Part shown: positions 33,950 to 42,335 of the stretch, one piece after another
Layout: every line of letters starts with the position of its first letter
Numbering within the stretch: the stretch's first letter is position 1
Source: Bacillus sp. FJAT-26390
GTDB lineage: Bacteria; Bacillota; Bacilli; Paenibacillales; Paenibacillaceae
DNA: 64,000 bases
Reading direction: 5' to 3'
NCBI RefSeq assembly: GCF_001682865.1
Contig: NZ_MAQX01000011.1
Coordinates: 898,987-962,986 of the forward strand
Position numbers and translations under genes: made by a program
Notes under the pieces: generated by a model
Database searches by the model: none
Told to the model about the DNA's origin: nothing
What the model saw: only the letters and a program-made list of their open reading frames with translations

Positions 33950-35678
33950 CTACTCCAATATGATCCAATATTTTTGTTGTCTGATCGATATCCCCTTCCA
34001 ACTCTTGCTTAGCTTTAAGCATATCTTCACCGATCGCTCTTAGTTTATGTTCAATTTCGGATGCGTGGACTGACTCTAAAATAATCTTACCGATTCTAAC
34101 TTCGAGTGAATCGTCCTCTACTTTCATATAGGAGAGGATCGTATCTAGCTCCCCAATAACAATCTCAAATAAATTAACTTTCGAAGTTAAAATATAGAGT
34201 AGGTACTCATCAATGGTTCCTTTAGTAGGCATCGTAAATATCTCAACATCATTTACTTGCCCGAAACGATGTACTCGTCCAATCCGTTGTTCAATTCTCA
34301 TCGGGTTCCAAGGAAGGTCATAATTGATCAATCGATGACAGAATTGTAGATTGAGGCCTTGTCCACCTGATTCAGTTGATATAAAAACCTGACACTCTCC
34401 ATCTCGAAATCGTTCAATAGCCATTTGTTTTTCACTCGAGGAGAGCCCTCCCTGATAAGTTGTAAATGTCACACCGTGATCGGTAAACACTGACTTTAAC
34501 ATTTCGATGGTCGCAAGATATTCTGAATAAACGATGACCTGAGTGTTATTGGCTTTAATAATTTTCAATAGTTCTAATGTTTTTGTAGGAACAGTGATAC
34601 TTTCACCGAAACCAATAAGATCTTCACATATTTTTTGATCATCTAATCCTGATAACCGCGGCAGCATTCGATTCTTAAGGGTCCTCAAGGTTGATTGTGG
34701 GCTGCTGCAATTTTGCTTAAGAAGCATCATAAGAATGAGAACAATTAAATTGATTTCCGTCTTATCCCAGCCAATAGGAATTTGGCCATCGACATATTTA
34801 CGATAAATATTTCTACAGAAATCTATCACCTGATTATGGAATTCCCTCTCGAGATCAGACAGCTCGATCTCCATGCTATAAACATGTCGTCTTGGTAGCT
34901 CCACTAATGTATTAGCTCTTCGATTTCTGATCATTACATTATTAAGAAGTTCTTTAAGGTTTTGAATGTTTTTAGGTGTATAACGGTTAATAATATACTC
35001 TTCTCTGAATAATTTTCGACTACGTAAATACCCTGGTTTTAATATATTCACGAGATTATATAATTCTCTAATGTCATTTTGGATAGGCGTAGCAGACATA
35101 AGCAACGTGTTTATCTTACTTATGCTGTAAATGAACTTGTATGTAGCTGTAGTATGATTCTTAAGACAGTGTGCTTCGTCCACAACAAGTAGATCAAAAG
35201 TACGTTCACTGATTTTTCGTTTTCTTTCCTCAGAACGCACGAGCCCAGGAATGGATGAAATAATAAAGTTAGATGTCTCCCATCCTGACTCTTTGCTGTC
35301 CTTAAGCTCAATATGAAATTTCTCATTTAATTCTTCTTTCCATTGTTCCACAAGTGGGGCAGGTACAAGGATTAATACGGACTTGATGAGCCATCTAGTG
35401 TAAAGTTCCTTAATAATCAACCCTGCTTCTATTGTTTTACCCAGTCCGACCTCGTCAGCTAATATCGCGCTTCCTTGCATATCACGCAATACTTTCAATG
35501 CTGCATCAGTTTGCCATGGGCGTGGTTCTATTTCTATTTCCGAAAGACATACTAAACGATCAAATCCTTTTTGGAGACGAATTTCCTGAGATTGAAGTTC
35601 CAATCTAACGTTCATGCTCGAAGATCTACCTGATAATAGTGCTTGCATCTGAGCTTCTGTAGGCATAACTACTTTCAA
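33942..35678 (-). CDS. SNF2/RapA-type helicase-like ATPase of the element
   Basis: 578 aa. Motif I ADEVGLGKTIEAGL (Lys81), Ia VPAPLVEQW, II VDEAH (167-170), III SATPIQN (195-), V STESGGQGLNL (434-), VI QRIGRVHRFGQ (464-474). It is shorter than RapA and lacks extra DNA-binding domains. SNF2 proteins move along double-stranded DNA; similar enzymes occur in DISARM and Zorya. TTG start at 35678 is supported by GGGGGG 8 nt upstream; ATG at 35666 is the alternative. First gene of the cargo operon. A role in sensing or handling foreign DNA is inference. Confidence 0.85.
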   Translation of the reverse strand: MKVVMPTEAQMQALLSGRSSSMNVRLELQSQEIRLQKGFDRLVCLSEIEIEPRPWQTDAALKVLRDMQGSAILADEVGLGKTIEAGLIIKELYTRWLIKSVLILVPAPLVEQWKEELNEKFHIELKDSKESGWETSNFIISSIPGLVRSEERKRKISERTFDLLVVDEAHCLKNHTTATYKFIYSISKINTLLMSATPIQNDIRELYNLVNILKPGYLRSRKLFREEYIINRYTPKNIQNLKELLNNVMIRNRRANTLVELPRRHVYSMEIELSDLEREFHNQVIDFCRNIYRKYVDGQIPIGWDKTEINLIVLILMMLLKQNCSSPQSTLRTLKNRMLPRLSGLDDQKICEDLIGFGESITVPTKTLELLKIIKANNTQVIVYSEYLATIEMLKSVFTDHGVTFTTYQGGLSSSEKQMAIERFRDGECQVFISTESGGQGLNLQFCHRLINYDLPWNPMRIEQRIGRVHRFGQVNDVEIFTMPTKGTIDEYLLYILTSKVNLFEIVIGELDTILSYMKVEDDSLEVRIGKIILESVHASEIEHKLRAIGEDMLKAKQELEGDIDQTTKILDHIGVGA

Positions 35679-35934
35679 CTAGAATACCCCCCAAGTATGA
35701 CTTTAGTAATATTGTACCAGATATTACATGTCATTAACTGTCGATAATAGTCGTTAAATATCACAATTAATAATTTAAAAGTCATCCTTATGGTGGATTG
35801 TTGCCACGATTATTCGGTCTCGTCTTTGATTACAATTCATAAAACATTTCTCTCCTTGACATTTTTTTGCTAAACCTATTATTTTTGTTTTTTCAGGTTA
35901 TTTTCATGTTTAACCCTATATTTTGGGTCAAAAT

Positions 35935-35975
35935 AAAAAAAACCAGTAAGATCAAGGGTTTTGATCCTACTGGTT
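35935..35975 (-). terminator. inward-facing terminator inside the right end
   Basis: Minus strand: stem ACCAGTAGGATCAA / TTGATCTTACTGGT followed by eight T. It stops transcripts coming from natB before they reach the cargo, and closely resembles the chromosomal terminator at 24539-24579. Confidence 0.82.
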
Positions 35976-35983
35976 CATTATAA

Positions 35984-36052
35984 TTGTCTCAAGTATGATA
36001 TAAAAATCTCAAGTCTTAATAAAAACTGTCTCAATTATAGATATTACCCACA
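35984..36052 (-). repeat. right end: three closely packed transposase-site-like repeats
   Basis: Cores at offsets 20, 42 and 62 from the tip (plus-strand GTCTC at 36028 and 35986, and ATCTC at 36006). Spacing is 20-22 bp, as in Tn7 right ends, in contrast to the loose left end. Confidence 0.72.
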
Positions 36053-36066
36053 GTATTAACCCAACC

Positions 36067-37368
36067 CTAAATCTTATAAGCCTTCATCGCTTTACGAAGC
36101 TCTTTAAAGCTAGGACGTTTGCCGTACATGAGTACGCCTGTGCGGTAAATTTTTGCCGATACCCATACGGCCGCGTAGATCGTGACGAGCAGAATGCCAA
36201 TCGATGCCCACACTTCCCACACCGGCGGATCGGTCAAGCCTAGTCTTAGCAGCATAACGAATGGCGAGAAAAATGGCACGAAGGAGGATACCTTCACTAG
36301 AATGCTGTCCGGGCTTGAAATGCTGAATATGGAAATGTAGAAGCCTGCAAGCGACAGCATCGTAATCGGCAGCACCGCTTGGCCCAAATCCTCTGTACGG
36401 CTGACAATCGATCCAACTGCAGCGAACAACGTTGCGAACAAGAAGTAACCAGTCAGGTAGAATAGAGCCGAATACAGCAGCAGCATAGGATCAATCTGCG
36501 TTAAATCAATATTAAATTGGCCTAAAATTTTATCATTATGCGGCATCTTAACGTTCACGATAATGACGCATACATAGATGGTGATTTGGATAAGCCCCAC
36601 CAAAAACATGCCTACGATTTTGCCGAACATTTGTTTAAGCGGCGATACGCTCGTAATGAGAAGCTCCATAACGCGCGAGCTTTTTTCAGCCGTAATTTCC
36701 GATGCGATCAATTGGCCCGTTATCATAATCGCCATAAACAAGAGGACGACGATGAAATAGACGAGACCCATATTAACCGCTTGCTCTTCCGGTGTCTTGC
36801 CTTCGGCAGCATTGCCTTCCGTTGCGGAAATTTGTACCGATGCGATTTCGATTGGCGCATTAAGCAGCGCTAGCTGTTTATCTGTTAAGCCGGCATCCTG
36901 GAGAACGGTAGCCTGACGAATCGCTTGTAGACCCGTTTGGATCGAGCTAGTCAGATCAAAAGCCAACAGCTTTTCGGATTTATACGTGATTTCAGGAAAT
37001 CCGCTGTCAGTCATTTTGCCAAAGGCCAAGTAACCTTTAATGTCTTTGTCCGTAATCGCCTGCTTCAGTTGCTTCTCGTTCTCTGCTTCTGAGCCTTTAT
37101 CCTCGTAAGGAACAAACTTTACTCCCGGCTTCTCCTGCAATTCGAAATAAGCATTAAGCTTTTCGCCCGTGGCTGAGCCTTCCGATTGCGAGGATTGAAT
37201 ATAACCAATATTAGTCACTTTGTCGCCGCTGCCGAATTGCGAGAAAATATAAGGGAGATTAATAGCGATTGTCATAATAACGGCAATAATAATCGTCGTA
37301 ATGAGGAACGCTTTGCCTCTGAATTTGTTTTTTAACGTAAAGCCAACAACCGTCCAAAAGTTACTCAT
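36067..37368 (-). CDS. ABC transporter permease (NatB-like)
   Basis: About 433 aa. One N-terminal helix (18-40), a large outer domain to about residue 200, then five to six helices to the C terminus: the ABC-2 layout of NatB/YhaP sodium or drug exporters. Motif LIASEITAEKSSRVMELLITS lies after helix 2. The ATG at 37368 overlaps the end of the ATPase gene; GTG at 37377 is an alternative. The mobile element lies 14 bp past its stop. Confidence 0.85.
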   Translation of the reverse strand: MSNFWTVVGFTLKNKFRGKAFLITTIIIAVIMTIAINLPYIFSQFGSGDKVTNIGYIQSSQSEGSATGEKLNAYFELQEKPGVKFVPYEDKGSEAENEKQLKQAITDKDIKGYLAFGKMTDSGFPEITYKSEKLLAFDLTSSIQTGLQAIRQATVLQDAGLTDKQLALLNAPIEIASVQISATEGNAAEGKTPEEQAVNMGLVYFIVVLLFMAIMITGQLIASEITAEKSSRVMELLITSVSPLKQMFGKIVGMFLVGLIQITIYVCVIIVNVKMPHNDKILGQFNIDLTQIDPMLLLYSALFYLTGYFLFATLFAAVGSIVSRTEDLGQAVLPITMLSLAGFYISIFSISSPDSILVKVSSFVPFFSPFVMLLRLGLTDPPVWEVWASIGILLVTIYAAVWVSAKIYRTGVLMYGKRPSFKELRKAMKAYKI

Positions 37369-38266
37369 GGCTATCACCGCCTACTGTTTTGATAAAGATT
37401 TCATTTAGGGTTGGTTCCTTAATCTCGAATCTCGAAATGTTCGTTTGCTCCAAAGCATGGCGCAATATCTCTCCGCCTACTGCCTCGTTCGCAATCCCAA
37501 CTTCATAGCCGTACTCATGGCGGTTCACGCTGGTAACACCGGTAATCCGCTCAATCCCCGTTACTTCCTTCTCCGTGCTGAGAATGACGCGCTCTTTCGG
37601 GAATTGCTTCTTAATCTCCTTCAAGCTGCCCTTTAATACTACATTTGAGCGATGCAAAATGGTAATGTTCCGGCATAGCTCCTCGACATGCTCCATGCGG
37701 TGAGTAGAGAATAGGATGCTTGTGCCTGCGTCGCGCAGCTCCTTGACCGTTGATTTTAACAGCTCGACGTTAACCGGATCGAGTCCGCTGAACGCTTCAT
37801 CCAGTATGACGATTTTCGGAGAATGAATGACGCCGGCGATAAATTGGATTTTTTGCTGGTTGCCTTTAGACAGCTCTTCGACCTTCTTATTGTAATACTC
37901 CGGTACCTCGAAGCGATCGAGCCACTTTTTCAAGTTTTGCTCCGCGTCCTTCTTCGACATGCCGCGCAGCTGAGCTAAATAAATGAGCTGGTCGCTAACG
38001 CGCACCTTTGGATACAGGCCTCTTTCCTCCGGCAAATAACCGAGATTACGAAGCTGATCATTGCTGTAAGCTTTCCCGTTGTACAAAATTTTCCCCTCGT
38101 CTGGGTAAATGAGGCCAAGCACCATCCGCATCGTCGTTGTTTTGCCCGCCCCGTTGGCGCCAAGCAGACCGTAGATTTCACCCTCGCTAACCTCTAAGCT
38201 AATACCATTGACAGCTGTCTTATCCCCGTACTGCTTTACAACATCTTCGACTATTAATGGATTCAT
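37361..38266 (-). CDS. ABC transporter ATP-binding protein (NatA-like)
   Basis: 301 aa. Walker A GANGAGKTTTMRM, signature LSKGNQQKIQF, Walker B IVILDEAFSGLDPV, H-loop STHRMEHVEEL. The C-terminal domain after about residue 220 is typical of NatA/YhaQ. Coupled to the permease gene downstream, and by ATGA to another ATPase gene upstream. Confidence 0.92.
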   Translation of the reverse strand: MNPLIVEDVVKQYGDKTAVNGISLEVSEGEIYGLLGANGAGKTTTMRMVLGLIYPDEGKILYNGKAYSNDQLRNLGYLPEERGLYPKVRVSDQLIYLAQLRGMSKKDAEQNLKKWLDRFEVPEYYNKKVEELSKGNQQKIQFIAGVIHSPKIVILDEAFSGLDPVNVELLKSTVKELRDAGTSILFSTHRMEHVEELCRNITILHRSNVVLKGSLKEIKKQFPKERVILSTEKEVTGIERITGVTSVNRHEYGYEVGIANEAVGGEILRHALEQTNISRFEIKEPTLNEIFIKTVGGDSHE

Positions 38267-39222
38267 TTTGTTGCCCCCTTTGTTTCATTCGTTCTTGAGC
38301 TTAGCCTATCTTGCATCAGTAACGCATTCATAATTTCATCAAGCTCGAGCGCCTGTCTGCTGACGATTTGATAACCCTCTGCTGCACACCAATCTTCTGC
38401 TTCAGCTGCTTTGTTCGTCGTGACGCGATACGTCATTCCACCCGTATGCTCGACTCCGCATTGCCCTGGCATGAATGCTGCCTTCTTCGGAGTCAGGCCG
38501 GCGCCGCTGACAAATATCGTAAACCAGCTGCTGAACAATTCGTCCTTCTCATAGATGCCAAGCACCCGTCCCTGAGCCATAAATACGATAAAATCGGCAA
38601 GACGCTTCACTTCTTCAATAATGTGGGAACTCATAAGAATGGTACGATCACCTTGGTCCATATACCGGTGAAGCACCTCGATCATCATCTTCCAAGCAAG
38701 CGGATCAAGCCCTGAGGATGGTTCATCCAGCAGCAGAAGGTCAGGATGATGGGCCAGCGATAATACAAACTCGAACTTGCGGCGCATCCCTTTGGACATT
38801 TTGCCAAGCAACTGGTTATCGTCGACCTCCAGCAGATGCAGCAGCTCACGATAACGATTAACATCCCAGTTGTTATACCAGAACCGGTGAAACTCCGCCT
38901 TCTCCGTCCCCTTCATGCCATTCTCATGTATAGAAGACTGGTCATGCAGGTAACCGATTCTTTTCTTCAGCTCTGTTCCCAGTCCCTTCTCCACTTGATG
39001 GCCAAGCAGCTGAATCGACCCTTCATCCGCTTTGTCAAGATTAAGCATTAAGCGGAACGTCGAGCTCTTGCCAGAGCCGTTCGGACCAACAATAGCTGTG
39101 ATGTAGCCGCTCGGAATACTCATATGAAGTGGCCCTAGCTTGAAGTTCGAGCGATTCTGCACAACGCCGTCCAGTTGAATTGCGATCGTATCATCTATCA
39201 TGCGTCCCATCCCTTTACTCAA
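38263..39222 (-). CDS. ABC transporter ATP-binding protein (YtrB-like)
   Basis: 319 aa. Walker A GPNGSGKSSTFRLML, signature MSKGMRRKFEF, Walker B LLLLDEPSSGLDPL, H-loop SSHIIEEV. It follows a GntR regulator in the manner of the Bacillus ytr operon, so it likely works with the membrane protein encoded at 39631-40356. M1 overlaps the GntR gene end by 8 bp; M5 is an alternative start. Confidence 0.88.
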   Translation of the reverse strand: MSKGMGRMIDDTIAIQLDGVVQNRSNFKLGPLHMSIPSGYITAIVGPNGSGKSSTFRLMLNLDKADEGSIQLLGHQVEKGLGTELKKRIGYLHDQSSIHENGMKGTEKAEFHRFWYNNWDVNRYRELLHLLEVDDNQLLGKMSKGMRRKFEFVLSLAHHPDLLLLDEPSSGLDPLAWKMMIEVLHRYMDQGDRTILMSSHIIEEVKRLADFIVFMAQGRVLGIYEKDELFSSWFTIFVSGAGLTPKKAAFMPGQCGVEHTGGMTYRVTTNKAAEAEDWCAAEGYQIVSRQALELDEIMNALLMQDRLSSRTNETKGATK

Positions 39223-39610
39223 AATGTTTATTCATCGCTTCTTTAAACATCGTCTCCAGCTCTTCCTCCGTACATTGAACCCGCTTGCCGGCGACTACCG
39301 CCAGCTCCAGCGCCTCGATGACTGCAGCAAGCCGGTGCCGATCACGTTCCTGCTCTCCGACCTGCGCGACATAAGTTCCGGTGCCTTGCCGCGTTCGCAG
39401 CAAGCCTTCTGCTTCCAAATCGTTATATACCCGCTTTACGGTGATAACGCTGCATTTCACCGTCTGTGCCAGCTCGCGGATCGAAGGGAGCAATGTTCCC
39501 TCCGCCAGCTGACCGCTTACAATCAATGCACGCAGCTGTACTTCAATTTGATGATAGAGCGGCTCTGCGCTTTGCTCGTTTATTTGTATGGGCAGCCGCA
39601 TGACCTTCAC
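39215..39610 (-). CDS. GntR-family repressor, YtrA subfamily
   Basis: 131 aa. Winged helix: EPLYHQIEVQLRALIVSGQLAEGTLLPSIRELA (head), SVITVKRVYNDLEAEGLLRTRQGTGTYVA. The short C-terminal tail of about 45 aa is the YtrA mark. It probably binds the dyad in the promoter at 40404-40439 and represses the operon, being relieved by an antibiotic or envelope stress as in ytr (family knowledge). Confidence 0.9.
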   Translation of the reverse strand: MKVMRLPIQINEQSAEPLYHQIEVQLRALIVSGQLAEGTLLPSIRELAQTVKCSVITVKRVYNDLEAEGLLRTRQGTGTYVAQVGEQERDRHRLAAVIEALELAVVAGKRVQCTEEELETMFKEAMNKHFE

Positions 39611-39630
39611 CTTCTTCCATTCTCTAATGA

Positions 39631-40356
39631 CTATGCGCTATAGCTGCGTTTTTCCAGTCGATTTTCGATTCGATTCACGCCTATAAGGATTGCTATGACA
39701 CTTACGGCGATTGACGCTATTGCGATCCACCAGTGCCCATCATCGATAGCCTGCAGTGATGCGGAAACGATATTGCCAACCTTGAAGTAGGTTAAACTAA
39801 TTGAAATTGCGAGAAATACAAAAATATAAATCAAATTAAACAGAAAGTACATTTTGCCGGAATGACCGACTTCCCAGTAGACGTAAGCAACCGCCATCGA
39901 TAAGGAATAACCAAACCAGAAGATGGCATACAGTACAAAGTGCAAGACAGATATTTCGGCTCCCATGTTTCGTAAGATAAGGAATTGCAGTATAAAAAAT
40001 ACTAGCTGCGTTATAACCAACACGATCGTTAGATGCGTAATGCGTCCAATCGCTATTTGTTTGGAGGAGATAGGCAGCGTTCTCCAATATGCCATTTTTT
40101 TCGTATAGGAATTATCCTTCCAATAACGCATCATCGTTTGATTAAGTACAAACCCCATGCAAGGAAGTAACGTTAAATAAATAAAATCCATTGCCCAATT
40201 CAACATGACATCTCGCTGTCCGCTTGCGACATCTTTTAACAATGGAACCGTGAATAACAATAAATAGCCGACAAACAATAATGTGAAAAGACTTTTCCAA
40301 CCATCCTTAGTCAGCTCATGCTTTGTTAAATACCAAGCGCCCTTCCATAAACCCAC
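39631..40356 (-). CDS. ABC-2 type membrane protein of the YtrA operon
   Basis: About 241 aa with six hydrophobic segments. Not well conserved but placed as the permease for the YtrB-like ATPase. The start is taken as GTG at 40356 (VGLWKGAWYL) with AGGGGAG 8 nt upstream; ATG at 40386 is possible but has no ribosome site and lies near the start of transcription. Longer versions would run through the promoter. Confidence 0.72.
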   Translation of the reverse strand: MGLWKGAWYLTKHELTKDGWKSLFTLLFVGYLLLFTVPLLKDVASGQRDVMLNWAMDFIYLTLLPCMGFVLNQTMMRYWKDNSYTKKMAYWRTLPISSKQIAIGRITHLTIVLVITQLVFFILQFLILRNMGAEISVLHFVLYAIFWFGYSLSMAVAYVYWEVGHSGKMYFLFNLIYIFVFLAISISLTYFKVGNIVSASLQAIDDGHWWIAIASIAVSVIAILIGVNRIENRLEKRSYSA

Positions 40357-40403
40357 AGCACTCGCTCCCCTCGATCGATCAGTCATTATACTGTATATAT
40401 CTT

Positions 40404-40439
40404 TATACACAGTATATTCACTGTATACACCATTGTCAA
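40404..40439 (-). promoter_or_regulatory. promoter and GntR/YtrA-type operator of the ABC operon
   Basis: Minus strand TTGACA (40439-40434), 17-bp spacer, TATACT (40416-40411). The dyad TATACAGT-6-ACTGTGTA overlaps the -10, and a further half site TATACAGTATA lies at about 40388-40398. Confidence 0.78.
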
Positions 40440-40454
40440 CCCTTACCAATAAAA

Positions 40455-40504
40455 TAAAAAAAGCCCTGCTTCCGAAAGAGTTTTCTCTCTCGAATGCAAG
40501 GCTT
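40455..40504 (-). terminator. terminator of the cytochrome oxidase operon
   Basis: Minus strand AAGCCTTGCATTCGAGAGA pairs with TCTTTCGGAAGCAGGGCTT, then seven T. It lies just behind the DUF420 gene. Confidence 0.82.
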
Positions 40505-40525
40505 CCGCATAAATGGTTACACGTA

Positions 40526-40990
40526 TTACCACCCGAAAATCGCATCAATTACAGGTTTTGTATGCCCGCCCGGATACATCAAGTAAAGCAAGACGTATAC
40601 CATTGTACCTGTAATGGCGGTCACGAACCAAATGAGCGAAGTAACCTTTCCCCACTTACGATGCTTAGCGAATTTCTTCTTATAGCCGAGCGTAAGCGTC
40701 GTAATGCCAAATACGGCAGCAACTGTCGCAAGAACGATATGGAATAATAAAAATACGAGATAATAGGGCTTTAAGCCATCCGGACCGCCCCATGAGGTGT
40801 TCCCTACAAAAATCGTTCGCGACATGTATACGATAAAAAAGATTGTCGCAGCTACCGCAGCATAGAACATCACCTTCTGATGTTCCTCCAGCCTGCGCTT
40901 GATAGCCAGCCTCCACCCTACGGCTACCAGTACTGCACTTAGCACGATGAAGAAGGTGCTTATTGTCGGCATAATATTATTAATGTTCAA
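40526..40990 (-). CDS. ctaM: DUF420 membrane protein, cytochrome oxidase assembly (CtaM/YozB-like)
   Basis: 154 aa, four to five helices. Conserved His and Arg in FYAAVAATIFFIVYMSRTIFVG and the later FHIVLATVAAVFG fit DUF420, whose members CtaM/YozB are needed to mature haem-copper oxidases. It lies right behind ctaG. The symbol is by family and context. Confidence 0.8.
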   Translation of the reverse strand: MNINNIMPTISTFFIVLSAVLVAVGWRLAIKRRLEEHQKVMFYAAVAATIFFIVYMSRTIFVGNTSWGGPDGLKPYYLVFLLFHIVLATVAAVFGITTLTLGYKKKFAKHRKWGKVTSLIWFVTAITGTMVYVLLYLMYPGGHTKPVIDAIFGW

Positions 40991-41025
40991 CTCTACCCCA
41001 CCTATTGTTCTTATAATGAATGTTG

Positions 41026-41922
41026 CTATGCCGTACCGGTATTCGTATTTGGCAAATCATCTTCCGTATGCTCGCGTTTGAACCACTGCCTGAAAATATA
41101 CGCCAAAATAATGCCGTACATAATCTCCTGCACGAATTTCATCACGATTCCGCCAAGCTGCTGATCTTCAACGACATCCATTATATTAAAAAACTGCGGG
41201 CCGCTGAAGCTCTCTAGCAATCGACTTGGATCGCCAGAAACACAATATCCCATCGCAGTTACCCATACGTTAGGATCGCTGTAGATCGCATACATAGACG
41301 TTTTCGCAAAAATAATTAAGGCACACGCCGGCGTGAGCAGCATCCCGTTTGCAAATACATAAGCCATTCTCTTCAAATCGGTTAGTCTTGCCCACTCCGG
41401 TACAGGGACGGCAATTTGCCACCACATCATAAATGAAGTTACAAGCAATACTAAATAATAAAGACGATGCACAGCAAAGTGCGTCATCACATAGTCATGG
41501 ACGATTGGAATATGGTATACCGAAAATAATACATTAAACAGCACGAGACAAATGACCGGGTGCATCATAAAGCTGAACTTTTTCCAAAAAGGAACCGAGA
41601 ACATCTTTTTCCATAAGAAGCTTGGCACGCCAAGCAAAACGAGCGGCGGTACAATCAAATAAGATACAGACATATTGATCATATGAAATGTAAACATAAG
41701 GTGGCCTAATAGATTAAAAGGCCCACCGTGCACCAAATAAAACATAACGGCAGCGGAGACGAACATTACCTTTTGCAGCCTAGTTGCAGCCGGTGCTTGC
41801 GGGGCATTCTTTTCACGCCATGGACCGATTAGGTAGAAATATAGAATGACAATAGCCGCCATTCCGAACAGAAACATGGGGGTCCACAATTCCTCGAAGC
41901 GGAAATACTGTAAGCCAAGCAT
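41026..41922 (-). CDS. ctaG: cytochrome c oxidase assembly factor CtaG
   Basis: 298 aa, seven or so helices, CtaG_Bacillus (caa3_CtaG) family: YLVHGGPFNLLGHLMFTFHM and MHPVICLVLFNVLFSVYHIP are typical. It is needed for the CuB centre of caa3 oxidase in Bacillus. Start ATG 41922 (MLGLQYF) has AAGGAG 8 nt upstream; longer readings overlap the terminator hairpin. Confidence 0.92.
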   Translation of the reverse strand: MLGLQYFRFEELWTPMFLFGMAAIVILYFYLIGPWREKNAPQAPAATRLQKVMFVSAAVMFYLVHGGPFNLLGHLMFTFHMINMSVSYLIVPPLVLLGVPSFLWKKMFSVPFWKKFSFMMHPVICLVLFNVLFSVYHIPIVHDYVMTHFAVHRLYYLVLLVTSFMMWWQIAVPVPEWARLTDLKRMAYVFANGMLLTPACALIIFAKTSMYAIYSDPNVWVTAMGYCVSGDPSRLLESFSGPQFFNIMDVVEDQQLGGIVMKFVQEIMYGIILAYIFRQWFKREHTEDDLPNTNTGTA

Positions 41923-41960
41923 CGTGGAAGCTCCTTTCAATAACGCTAACCTATTTTTAC

Positions 41961-41997
41961 AAAAGAGGAGGGACCCAAGCCTCGGGACCCTCCTCTC
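41961..41997 (-). terminator. hairpin between ctaF and ctaG
   Basis: Minus strand GAGGAGGGTCCC / GGGTCCCTCCTC (one T-T mismatch) followed by TTTT. It may cut ctaG and ctaM expression relative to the structural genes. Confidence 0.75.
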
Positions 41998-42014
41998 CTC
42001 CAATCAATCGGCGA

Positions 42015-42332
42015 TTACCACCAAGCCCAGTACTCGGCCATGATGACACAAGTGAATACGATGAATACGCCAGTCAAAATGCCGATAATGGCGAATGTAT
42101 GACCGCGGTCTTTCATATGCATCCAGAATGCCATTTGAACGAATACTTGCAAAACGGCTAATCCGACTAAAATAATGTAAATGAAATCTTTGTTGATCTC
42201 TCCGCTGATTACAGTCGCAAATGCGATGAACGTAAGCAGGATGGAGAAAATAAAGGCGATGATATGCTTCTTCGGTCCTTCGACCTTATGACGCTTGGGG
42301 CTTTCCTCTGTGGCAGTGTGATTGCTGGCCAT
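42015..42332 (-). CDS. ctaF: cytochrome c oxidase subunit IV
   Basis: 105 aa, three helices (FIFSILLTFIAFATVIS; FIYIILVGLAVLQVFVQ; AIIGILTGVFIVFTCVI), with QMAFWMHMKDRG between the last two, as in quinol/caa3 oxidase subunit IV. Fourth structural gene of the operon. Confidence 0.92.
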   Translation of the reverse strand: MASNHTATEESPKRHKVEGPKKHIIAFIFSILLTFIAFATVISGEINKDFIYIILVGLAVLQVFVQMAFWMHMKDRGHTFAIIGILTGVFIVFTCVIMAEYWAWW

Positions 42333-42335
42333 GGA

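Larger units (their letters stand above)
28394..36052. mobile_element. non-autonomous Tn7-like or IS21-like transposon with defence cargo
   Basis: Length 7659 bp, clearly AT-rich against its surroundings. Outer ends: TGTGCGTAATGGTTATAAAT on the left and, reversed, TGTGGGTAATATCTATAATT on the right, both running into TGAGACA; 21 of the first 26 bases match. GTAT precedes the left end (28390-28393) and GTAT follows the right end (36053-36056); it extends to GTATT if the terminal T is shared. Left and right carry multiple internal copies of a TATAAnTGAGAC site. No transposase, integrase or recombinase is inside, so movement would need enzymes in trans. Cargo: SNF2 helicase, cysteine-rich partner, RloC-like ATPase, protein kinase. 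Confidence 0.75.
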
